Origin: Pseudomonas sp. MTM4
Lineage (GTDB): Bacteria > Pseudomonadota > Gammaproteobacteria > Pseudomonadales > Pseudomonadaceae
Assembly: GCF_019355055.1 (NCBI RefSeq)
Contig: NZ_CP048411.1
Span: forward strand, 3,065,501-3,129,500
Length of the DNA: 64,000 nucleotides
Direction of reading: 5' to 3'
Under the pieces are notes generated by a model. That model saw only the letters and a list, made by a program, of their open reading frames with translations. It was not told the DNA's origin and ran no database searches. Position numbers and translations under genes: made by a program. Position 1 is the first letter of the stretch; every line of letters begins with the position of its first letter. This document shows, piece by piece, positions 15,719 to 23,016 of this stretch.

Positions 15719-16444
15719 ATGAACTTGCCAATCAGAGCCCAAGACACTGCAATCAGCAAGCTGGGCGATACTTATGAAAATGTCGCAGGACCTGCACTTG
15801 TCGCACTACTGACGTTAATCAACCCTGCATTTGGTGCCTCAGCTGCAGCTATCGGTGTGCTTTTGTCCTACGGCAATTCACAAAGAGCAAAAATCAAACA
15901 AGAGTATCTAGCCAGTCAAATTACAAAACAACTTGAACAACATAAAAATAGCATTCACAACCTGAATGAAAATCTGCACGAAGCTGTTGTTCTAGCGATT
16001 CAAGGTGTTCAGTCAGCAGTAAGCACAGACAAAATAAACAGATTTGCAAAAATCATATCCGGCCACATCATACACAGCAGTTCTTGGGATGAAACAGCTA
16101 CAGCACTTCGAGCAATAGCAAGCCTAGAAGACATTCACATCCAGATTATTTCAGAAGCATCACTACACATTAATACTGGTAAAGGACAAGCGAAATTCTA
16201 CATAGAGACCCCAAACTTTCCAAAGCCAGGAATGATTGATGGTAGATCAACAGCTCCCACACTTAACATATTGACGCTACTTACTGGAAGAAGCCACACA
16301 GAAGTTGAGATGTTTTGTATGGAGCTAATGTCTAAAGGATTGCTGCACGACAACGGTCAAGGTTCGTTTGATAAAGGCCCAGTTTATACATTAACTCCAG
16401 CCGCGTTTTGGCTTCTTCAAAAAATAGAAAGCATGGAAAGTTAA
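15719..16444 (+). CDS. cassette B2: hypothetical protein with membrane-like segment and C-terminal winged-helix-like part
   Basis: The 241-residue protein begins with a soluble helix, then a hydrophobic hairpin (VAGPALVALLTLINPAFGAS and AAAIGVLLSYG, about 24-52), a long charged helix (AKIKQEYLASQITKQLEQHK) and a helical middle. The C-terminal 60 residues (LTGRSHTEVEMFCMELMSKGLLHDNG ... YTLTPAAFWLLQKI) read like a winged helix. No family recognised. Low GC and few rare features fit a foreign cassette. A membrane-plus-sensor layout is seen in some phage-defence proteins, but no such role can be shown here. Confidence 0.68.
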   Translation: MNLPIRAQDTAISKLGDTYENVAGPALVALLTLINPAFGASAAAIGVLLSYGNSQRAKIKQEYLASQITKQLEQHKNSIHNLNENLHEAVVLAIQGVQSAVSTDKINRFAKIISGHIIHSSSWDETATALRAIASLEDIHIQIISEASLHINTGKGQAKFYIETPNFPKPGMIDGRSTAPTLNILTLLTGRSHTEVEMFCMELMSKGLLHDNGQGSFDKGPVYTLTPAAFWLLQKIESMES

Positions 16445-16467
16445 TATTCATGCTTCAGCTCTTAGCT

Positions 16468-16544
16468 GCCTAACAACTGGTTCAAACCGTTCGCTTCGCT
16501 CACTGGGACGGGCTAAAGCCCGCCCCTTAACTTAATCGTTAGGC
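16468..16544 (+). repeat. attC site closing cassette B2
   Basis: From GCCTAAC (16468-16474) to GTTAGGC (16538-16544), 77 bases, P. stutzeri type with the GGACGGGC / GCCCGCCCC hairpin. It differs slightly at the 3' side (TTAACTTAATCG). Both core boxes match the consensus. Confidence 0.92.
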
Positions 16545-16556
16545 CCAGGAGATAGG

Positions 16557-17099
16557 ATGCCGTTAAACCACTCATCGCAGTATGCAGAGCTCACCGACGA
16601 GCACTTCCGAGCTATCGGCAAGCTCACAGTTGAGTGGTCGAATATTGAATTTCTACTTGGAAAATTGCTTTCTCGTCTATTGGTTACCTCGGTTTTCTTG
16701 GCACGCACCTACACTGATCATATGTCCGGAGCAAGGCGTCAAGAGGCCATCAGAGAAGCGTGCGAAATACATAGATATCGGTATGGTTATAAGCTGGTAA
16801 CTGAAGCGCAGATCAAACAAATCCAAGCAATAAACAATCAGATCACACCACTTAGATCAACCAGAAATAAATTCGCTCATTTCTGCTGGTCACGGAGCAA
16901 TGACTAAGAGATTTTAAATTTCTCTGGTGGCATTCCCAAGGGAAACCAGCATAGAAAAAGTTTTGTTTCTTTTACAGTGACCGAACTAGCCGAGTTTCAC
17001 AAAAAAGCATATGCAATTGCTGATCTACTATCAGACGTAATCCAGAAACTTCCTGAAATGAAAGAGGAAGATTTAACTAGAAAAGTCACTAAGCGTTAG
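16557..17099 (+). pseudogene. cassette B3: HEPN-like gene with an in-frame stop
   Basis: The frame reads 116 residues to TAA at 16905-16907, then stays open in the same frame for 63 more codons (EILNFSGGIPKGNQHRKS ... EEDLTRKVTKR) up to TAG at 17097-17099. One base change (for example from GAA or CAA) explains the stop. The first part has IGKLTVEWSNIEFLLGKLLSRLL and, just before the stop, RNKFAH, an R-x4-H motif as in HEPN RNases. So the gene was probably a 180-residue HEPN-like protein. GTTAGCC at 17095-17101 is an extra core-like box at its very end. Confidence 0.68.
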
Positions 17100-17117
17100 C
17101 CCGTCGGTGCAGCCCGA

Positions 17118-17194
17118 GCCTAACAAATGGTTCAAGTCGTTCGCTTCGCTCACTCGGGGCCGGCTAAAACCGGTCCCTTAACCAAACGTTAGCC
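17118..17194 (+). repeat. attC site closing cassette B3
   Basis: From GCCTAAC (17118-17124) to GTTAGCC (17188-17194), 77 bases. The hairpin here is GGGGCCGGC / ACCGGTCCC instead of GGACGGGC / GCCCGCCCC: both arms changed and still largely pair, which suggests selection for the fold. Confidence 0.9.
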
Positions 17195-17205
17195 CCGGAG
17201 TAGAT

Positions 17206-17583
17206 ATGAAGCGCAACTGGGACACAATCCGCGAAATCCTCACGCGACTTGAGGACCTTCCGGATACCGATTCCATGCTCGATCTTTCGGACTTTCCCGA
17301 GGATGGCAGGTATGAGTATTCGTATCACGTAGAACTGCTGATAGAGGCCGGGATTGTTGAGGGGCAGATGTCTCGAACACTTGGTCGCGGGCCTACACAC
17401 TTCTTTGCAAGACGGCTCACTTGGCCGGGGCATGAGTTTCTTGATTCCATCCGGTCTGACACCGTTTGGAACAAGACTAAGAAAACATTTGCAGCAAAGG
17501 GTATCGACATGACATTTGACCTGGTCAGGTCGGTTGCGTCGGATATCTCATTGGCGCTCATCCGTGGAGCGTCCGGGGTCTAA
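17206..17583 (+). CDS. cassette B4: DUF2513 protein
   Basis: The 125-residue product matches the DUF2513 pattern from end to end: MKRNWDTIREILTRLEDL at the start, YSYHVELLIEAGIVEGQ in the middle, and RLTWPGHEFLDSIRSDTVWNKTK. These proteins look like small winged-helix proteins and are common in phages, mobile elements and integron cassettes; the role is unknown. The ATG at 17206 is 12 bases after the core site. It is one of the few cassette genes here that appear intact. Its stop codon overlaps the following attC. Confidence 0.85.
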   Translation: MKRNWDTIREILTRLEDLPDTDSMLDLSDFPEDGRYEYSYHVELLIEAGIVEGQMSRTLGRGPTHFFARRLTWPGHEFLDSIRSDTVWNKTKKTFAAKGIDMTFDLVRSVASDISLALIRGASGV

Positions 17584-17638
17584 AAGTTCATTAAAGCCGA
17601 CGCCCACTTCGCGGCTCGGCTTAATACAGACGTTATGT
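17578..17638 (+). repeat. attC site closing cassette B4 (short type)
   Basis: From GTCTAAA (17578-17584) to GTTATGT (17632-17638) with AAAGCCGACGCC and GGCTCGGCTTAA as arms around CACTTCGCGG. The type is the same as at 5172-5230. Both outer boxes have a mismatch to the consensus. Confidence 0.75.
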
Positions 17639-17658
17639 AACCATGAGGAATATTGCAT

Positions 17659-18204
17659 ATGCCCTGGCACCATCCCCAGCAAATAGGCTCAAGACAATAC
17701 ACCTGTGGTCACTGCGGAAACATAGTTGCTTCAAATAGCGGATTTTTTTCGAACTCCAGTCAAAAAATATATATTTGTACTCACTGCGATCAGCCTACTC
17801 ATTTCGACGGTCGCAATAAACAGTATCCAGATGTAGCACCTGGAAATGACGTAAATCATCTACCCGAAAATCTGGGAGCACTTTATAAAGAAGCAAGAAA
17901 TTGTGTAGCGGCAACTGCTTATACTGGGGCTGTTCTACTATGTCGAAAACTGCTCATGAATATTGGCGTTGAGCAAGGTGCCGAAGAGGGGAAACCCTTC
18001 ATACACTACATCAATTTTTTGGCTGAACAAGGCTATATACCACCTAATGGTCGGGGCTGGGTAGATCATATTCGACAAAAAGGAAATGAGGCGACGCATG
18101 AAATCGCACTTATGACTAAAGCAGATTGTGAAGACCTAATTGCATTTTCAGAAATGCTTATGAAATTCATCTATGAATTTCCAAACAAAATCCCACCCCG
18201 GTAA
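17659..18204 (+). CDS. cassette B5: DUF4145 protein with zinc ribbon
   Basis: The 181-residue product has an N-terminal zinc ribbon (CGHCGN ... CTHCDQ, about residues 15-42) followed by a DUF4145 domain: LGALYKEARNCVAATAYTGAVLLCRKLLM and DHIRQKGNEATHEIALMTKADCEDLI. DUF4145 belongs to the HEPN superfamily and often occurs with restriction or other defence genes. The ATG at 17659 is used because GAGGAA stands eight bases before it; a TTG at 17653 is also in frame. It appears intact. Confidence 0.82.
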   Translation: MPWHHPQQIGSRQYTCGHCGNIVASNSGFFSNSSQKIYICTHCDQPTHFDGRNKQYPDVAPGNDVNHLPENLGALYKEARNCVAATAYTGAVLLCRKLLMNIGVEQGAEEGKPFIHYINFLAEQGYIPPNGRGWVDHIRQKGNEATHEIALMTKADCEDLIAFSEMLMKFIYEFPNKIPPR

Positions 18205-18209
18205 TGCTT

Positions 18210-18245
18210 ACATAACAATTGGTTCAGACCGTTCGCTGCGCTGAC
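18210..18245 (+). repeat. half attC site at the end of block B
   Basis: Starts like the others with ACATAAC, AATTGGTTCAGACC and GTTCGCTGCGCTGACT, then the expected hairpin and GTTRRRY box are missing: the AAAGGGGACAG repeat starts at 18246. The array was cut here. Confidence 0.8.
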
Positions 18246-18270
18246 TGAAAAAGGGGACAGATTTATTTTT
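18246..18270 (+). repeat. dispersed AAAGGGGACAG element, copy 4
   Basis: Reads GAAAAAGGGGACAGATTTAT followed by TTTT. It replaces the second half of the last attC and so marks the right border of the cassette region. No gene is seen from here to 18454. Confidence 0.75.
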
Positions 18271-18454
18271 CTTCGTCATTCGTAAGAGTGTGTGTGAATG
18301 ACGACAGGCGAGGGCGGGCGTTTAATAAAGACTCGGCGCCCGGCGCAACCTAATCGACAGGCGGGAGCAGACTCAGCGTGTGATGTGGAAACGCCGCTGG
18401 GCTGGTGGCGTCCAACAAGTCCAAGCTCCCACCCGCCAAAGCAGACTCTGCCCC

Positions 18455-20290
18455 ATGTTGTTCCGCCGTTTCGAAAACCTGATCGATGTCTTCAAGCCCA
18501 GCCCTGACGTCGCGCCGCCCGCCGGCATGCTGCGCTTCTACGCTCATTACCTGAAGCAGGTCTGGCCGTTGATGACCGCTGTGCTGGTGATCGGCTTTTT
18601 TGCGGCGTTGATCGAGGTGGCGCTGTTCAGCTTTCTCGGCCGGTTGATCGACATGGCCCAGGCGACCAGCGATGCGCGGACATTCTTCGCGGAACACCGC
18701 AACGAGTTGCTGTGGATGGCGTTGGTCGCGCTGATCATTCGGCCCCTCGTGTTCGGCCTGCACAACCTGCTCACCCATCAGGCGATCAACCCGGGCCTGA
18801 CCAATCTGGTCCGCTGGCAAAACCACCGTTATGTGCTCAAGCAGAGCTTGAATTTCTTCCAGAACGATTTTGCCGGGCGCATCGCCCAGCGCGTGATGCA
18901 GACCGGCCCGTCGCTGCGCGATTCGGCCATGCAGGTGATCGACACGCTGTGGCACGTGGTGGTGTACGCCGGCAGCGCGCTGTACCTGTTCGCCGCGGCC
19001 GATCTGCGCCTGATCGTGCCGTTGTCGCTGTGGATCATCGGTTACAGCGCCGCGCTTTGGTACTTCGTGCCGCGCATCAAGGCGCGCTCGGCAGCCGCCT
19101 CGGCTGCGCGCTCCAAAGTCATGGGCCGGGTGGTCGACGGCTACAGCAACGTCGCCACGCTCAAGCTGTTCGCTCATTCCCGTGAGGAAGAAAGCTACGC
19201 CCGTGAGGCCATGCAGGGGCTGCTCGATAAATTCCGCCTACAGTCGCGCGTCATCACCAGCCTGGACTTCCTCATCACTTGCATGAACGGCCTGCTGATC
19301 GTCGGCACCGGCGCGCTGGCGCTGTGGCTGTGGAGCGAGGCGTTGATCAGCACCGGCGCGATTGCCTTGGCGCTGGGCCTGGTGATCCGCATCAACAACA
19401 TGGCCGAATGGATCATGTGGGTGGTCAACGGCATCTTCGAAAACGTCGGCACCGTGCAGGACGGCATGCAGACTATCGTCCAGCCGCGCCAGGTGCTTGA
19501 TCGTGGAGACGCCAAGCCGCTACGGGTGGAGCAGGGCGGCGTGCACTTCGACGATGTGCATTTTCATTACGGCAAGAAGGGCGGCGTGATCAGCGGTCTC
19601 AGTATCGACATCCGCCCCGGCGAGAAGATCGGCCTGGTCGGGCCGTCAGGCGCCGGCAAGTCGACCCTGGTCAATCTGCTGCTGCGCCTTTACGACCTGG
19701 AAAGCGGTCGCATCCTGATCGACAGCCAGGACATCGCCGACATTAATCAGGAAAGCCTGCGCGCCAACATTGGCATGGTCACGCAGGACACCTCGCTGCT
19801 GCACCGCTCGATCCGCGACAACCTGCGCTACGGCAAGCCCGACGCCAGCGACGAACAGCTCTGGGCGGCGGCGCGAAAAGCCCGCGCGGACGAGTTCATC
19901 GCCACGCTGGACGACGGCCAGGGCGGCCTTGGCTTCGAGGCCATGGTTGGGGAGCGGGGCGTCAAGCTGTCCGGTGGTCAGCGACAGCGCATCGCCATCG
20001 CTCGGGTGTTGCTCAAGGACGCGCCGATTCTGGTGCTCGACGAAGCCACCTCCGCGCTGGATTCGGAAGTCGAGTCCGCGATTCAGGAGAGCCTGGATAC
20101 CCTCATGGATGGCAAGACGGTTATCGCCATCGCTCACCGGCTGTCGACCATCGCCCGTATGGATCGTCTGGTGGTGATCGATAACGGCCAGGTGATCGAG
20201 ACCGGCACCCACGCTGAACTGATCGAGCGCGGCGGCCTCTATGCGCGCCTGTGGCAGCACCAGACGGGTGGGTTTGTTGGTGTGGATTGA
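18455..20290 (+). CDS. ABC exporter, fused membrane and ATPase domains (MsbA-like)
   Basis: The 611-residue half-transporter has six membrane segments in residues 20-320 and a C-terminal ATPase with Walker A GPSGAGKST, signature [16 protein letters not shown], and Walker B ILVLDEATSAL, followed by the His-loop IAHRLSTI. It should work as a dimer in the inner membrane, moving lipids, glycolipids or drugs; the cargo is unknown. The ATG at 18455 begins MLFRRFENLID, the usual start of this group; the frame is open 25 codons further up. It is related to the exporter at 37629. First gene after the cassette region. Confidence 0.88.
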   Translation: MLFRRFENLIDVFKPSPDVAPPAGMLRFYAHYLKQVWPLMTAVLVIGFFAALIEVALFSFLGRLIDMAQATSDARTFFAEHRNELLWMALVALIIRPLVFGLHNLLTHQAINPGLTNLVRWQNHRYVLKQSLNFFQNDFAGRIAQRVMQTGPSLRDSAMQVIDTLWHVVVYAGSALYLFAAADLRLIVPLSLWIIGYSAALWYFVPRIKARSAAASAARSKVMGRVVDGYSNVATLKLFAHSREEESYAREAMQGLLDKFRLQSRVITSLDFLITCMNGLLIVGTGALALWLWSEALISTGAIALALGLVIRINNMAEWIMWVVNGIFENVGTVQDGMQTIVQPRQVLDRGDAKPLRVEQGGVHFDDVHFHYGKKGGVISGLSIDIRPGEKIGLVGPSGAGKSTLVNLLLRLYDLESGRILIDSQDIADINQESLRANIGMVTQDTSLLHRSIRDNLRYGKPDASDEQLWAAARKARADEFIATLDDGQGGLGFEAMVGERGVKLSGGQRQRIAIARVLLKDAPILVLDEATSALDSEVESAIQESLDTLMDGKTVIAIAHRLSTIARMDRLVVIDNGQVIETGTHAELIERGGLYARLWQHQTGGFVGVD

Positions 20291-20370
20291 CTGGATAGTT
20301 GGGGATTGGACCAGCCGCGCAGCAGGTCGTTGCCCATCTTCGCGTCCTGCTGGGGCGATGAACTGACGAT

Positions 20371-20438
20371 TGTAGGTTGGCCGGGCTAGCCCACCGATGA
20401 AAGTCACCCTGTCACGGTGGGCTGAAGCCCACCCTACG
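20371..20438 (+). repeat. REP pair in the 20291-20773 gap
   Basis: Two inverted copies of the local REP sequence: a degenerate one at 20371-20396 and GGTGGGCTGAAGCCCACCCT at about 20416-20435. A half copy (GTAGGGTGGGCC) stands near 20611. The remainder of this 480-base gap shows no supported gene. Confidence 0.8.
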
Positions 20439-20773
20439 AGCCGTATGACTCGGCGCCGCAGCTGCAAGCGCCAGCTGCTCGGGCGGGCTTTTGACACTCA
20501 TCTATTCCATGGACAGGCGGCTGGCTTCGCTCCGCTATCTGAATGGCTTCGATGGGATTTATCGCACCGACCACTTCTCATGTGAGTGGCGTTCAGGCTT
20601 TTCCAGCACGTAGGGTGGGCCGGGCATATCACGGTATTGGTGAGCGCTTGATTTCGTCCGGCTGCCGGCGGCCCTTGCTGCGCTATCAAACCGCCGTCGA
20701 TGGGATTTATCGTCACCAGCGAGGCTCTCATATGAATGATCGATGACGGCTCATCTCGGTGAAGGGGAAGCGC

Positions 20774-21178
20774 GTGGATAGTCGAGAGTTTGTCTGGGCG
20801 CATTTCAAGCTCAATGCCGAGCAGCGCCTGCGCGGGTTCAACTTCTTTGTGGTGCTGGCGATCTTTGCCGATGGCGGGGTGTTGGCCGCGTTGGAGCGGG
20901 GCTTCTCGCCAGGGCTGCTGGTGTTGTTGGGCGCCTTCACCGTCCTGCTGGCGATGGTGTTCTGGCTGGTCGATGCGCGGAGCCGCCAACTGTTGCAACT
21001 GACCATCACGGCGCTCAAAGAGATGGAGACCGAGTTTCCGGCAAGCCACCGGCTGTTTGCCCACGACGCGCTGGGGCAAAGCTGGATCATCAGCTACACC
21101 TTTGCCATCCGGGCGCTGTTGCTGGCGCAAATGGGGTTCGGTCTTGGTGTGCTCGCTTATGGGCTTTATCAGTGGTGA
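20774..21178 (+). CDS. small membrane protein, unknown function
   Basis: The 134-residue product has a soluble N-terminal helix (FVWAHFKLNAEQRLRGFNFF), two adjacent membrane segments (about 23-65), a charged linker and one more membrane segment near the C-terminus (about 110-132). No named family is claimed. The GTG at 20774 is chosen because AAGGGGAAG lies directly upstream; a GTG at 20759 is also in frame. It is flanked by REP sequences on the left and a YdgA-type gene on the right. Confidence 0.68.
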   Translation: MDSREFVWAHFKLNAEQRLRGFNFFVVLAIFADGGVLAALERGFSPGLLVLLGAFTVLLAMVFWLVDARSRQLLQLTITALKEMETEFPASHRLFAHDALGQSWIISYTFAIRALLLAQMGFGLGVLAYGLYQW

Positions 21179-21326
21179 AGGCGCCATGATTTGTCGTCAC
21201 GTTCTCACTCCTTCCCATCCCGCTGCATGGCGCGCTGGAGCAGGCGCAGGCTCGCTGATAGAGTGCCGCCGCTCATCAACCATCGGCTGACAGGACGTCT
21301 GCCCAGCCGCCGCACAGGATGCTTCC

Positions 21327-22811
21327 ATGAAAAAGCTCGCGCTCGCCGTTGCCGTACCCCTGGCCCTCTTCGGGGCTGCCACCTTCTATACCAGCACGCA
21401 GGTCGAATCGACCGCCCGCGATGCCGTCGACCAGGCCAACGTCAAGCTGCACGAGATGAGTGCCGGCGGCGGAGCCGACGTCAGCCTGAAGCTGCTCAGC
21501 TTCGACCGCGGCCTGCTGTCCAGCGCCGCCCGCTACCAGATCGACATCGAGATCCCTGATGACGAAGGCGGCACCCGGCAGTACTCGGTGTTGCTGCAGG
21601 ACCGCCTCGAGCACGGCCCATTCCCCGTCTCCCGCCTGGCCCGCGGCCAGTTGATGCCGGTCGCCGCCCAGAGTCACTTCGAGCTCGAGCGGACGCCTCT
21701 GACCGAAAAGCTGTTCGATGCCGCTTCCGGTGAAATCCCGCTGGTGGGCGACGTCACCATTGGCTATGACGGCCGCCAATACGGCGATCTGCGCTCGGCC
21801 GCATTCAACATTCAAGATGAAGAGGGCACGGTTCGCGTCTCGTCCGGCACGATCAACTTCGAAGCGGCGAAGGACGCCACCGCCGTGCGTATGGACGGCG
21901 AACTGCCAGAAGTCGACATCAACCTGCAACACAGCGTCACCGGCAAGCCGGTGCGCATGAGCCTGCGCGGCTTCGGCCTGAGCGCCGACAAACAGGAGGA
22001 CACCAATGGTTTGGCCCTGGGGCCGTCCGCCGTCACCCTCAAGCGTATGGAAATCCAGACTGGCGACGAACCCGCCGTTGTTATTCAGAACGCGTCCGTC
22101 GAGGAAGCGCTGAGCCAGGGTAGCGGTGGCCTCGACCAGACGCTCGCCTACCGCGTCGGCCAGGTGGAAGCGCAAGGTCAGACCTTCAGCAACCTCGCGC
22201 TTGCCTTCAGCCTGCGCAATCTCGATGAAGGCAGCCTCAAAGCCCTGCTCGACAGCTACAAGGAACTGTTAGAAAGCGGCTCCGACCAGCAGGACGCGAT
22301 CGCCAATATGACCGATGCCCAGCAGCAGAAATTGCAGGCTCAGGCCGTGCAGCTGCTCCAGCACAAGCCCACGTTGGCGCTTGATGAATTCGGCTTCGAG
22401 ACCGCTCATGGCACCGCCCGCCTGTCCGTCGTGCTCGACCTGCGCGGCCCCAGCGAAGACGCCGTCACGTCCGACGCGATGATCACCAGCATGCTCGCCT
22501 CGCTCAAAGCCGAGGCCGGCATCGACAAGGGTCTGGTGCGCGATGTGGTCAGCCTGATCGCGCAGCGCCAGCAGCAGGGTGGTCAGGTCGACCCTGTTGC
22601 GCTGAAGCAGGAAACCGACGCCACTACTGATCTGTTCAGCGGCATGGCGCTCAACGCGGGCTGGTCCCGCCTGGAAGGCGACCGTCTGGTCAGCTCTCTG
22701 CACTACGCCGACGACCAGGTGACCTTCAATGGGCGCGAAATGAGCGTCCAGGAGTTCATGAGTTTTGCTTTCGGTTCGGTACAGGGTTCCGGTCTGCTCG
22801 GCAACCGCTAA
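21327..22811 (+). CDS. YdgA family protein (DUF945)
   Basis: The 494-residue protein starts with a signal/anchor MKKLALAVAVPLALFGAATFYTS and continues as a long periplasmic, beta-rich DUF945 domain: YQIDIEIPDDEG, LEHGPFPVSRLARGQLMPVAAQSHFELE, and in the C-terminal part LHYADDQVTFNGREMSVQEFM. These proteins occur across gammaproteobacteria, and the function is not settled. The GPFP motif and the final NG(R/K)xMxxxEF segment are typical. It is a single gene, with REPs following. Confidence 0.85.
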   Translation: MKKLALAVAVPLALFGAATFYTSTQVESTARDAVDQANVKLHEMSAGGGADVSLKLLSFDRGLLSSAARYQIDIEIPDDEGGTRQYSVLLQDRLEHGPFPVSRLARGQLMPVAAQSHFELERTPLTEKLFDAASGEIPLVGDVTIGYDGRQYGDLRSAAFNIQDEEGTVRVSSGTINFEAAKDATAVRMDGELPEVDINLQHSVTGKPVRMSLRGFGLSADKQEDTNGLALGPSAVTLKRMEIQTGDEPAVVIQNASVEEALSQGSGGLDQTLAYRVGQVEAQGQTFSNLALAFSLRNLDEGSLKALLDSYKELLESGSDQQDAIANMTDAQQQKLQAQAVQLLQHKPTLALDEFGFETAHGTARLSVVLDLRGPSEDAVTSDAMITSMLASLKAEAGIDKGLVRDVVSLIAQRQQQGGQVDPVALKQETDATTDLFSGMALNAGWSRLEGDRLVSSLHYADDQVTFNGREMSVQEFMSFAFGSVQGSGLLGNR

Positions 22812-22829
22812 CCCCGCGTCGGAACGCCC

Positions 22830-22951
22830 GTAGGGTGGGCTTCAGCCCACCAAAGAAGCGCCCCGGTTTGCTAGATGAAGGTCGCCGTTTGATGTGACCT
22901 TGACCTGCCGGTCTGGCTCCTTTGGTAGGCGGTGGGCTGAAGCCCACCCTT
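22830..22951 (+). repeat. two REP copies after the YdgA-type gene
   Basis: GTAGGGTGGGCTTCAGCCCA at 22831-22850 and an inverted copy GGTGGGCTGAAGCCCACCCT at 22931-22950, about 80 bases apart. The pair lies between converging genes, a common REP position. Confidence 0.85.
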
Positions 22952-23016
22952 GGGCGGCGTGCCTGATGCATGGAGAAGGATGGCCTCGTCCCATCCACTC
23001 CCTTACTTCTTCGCCA

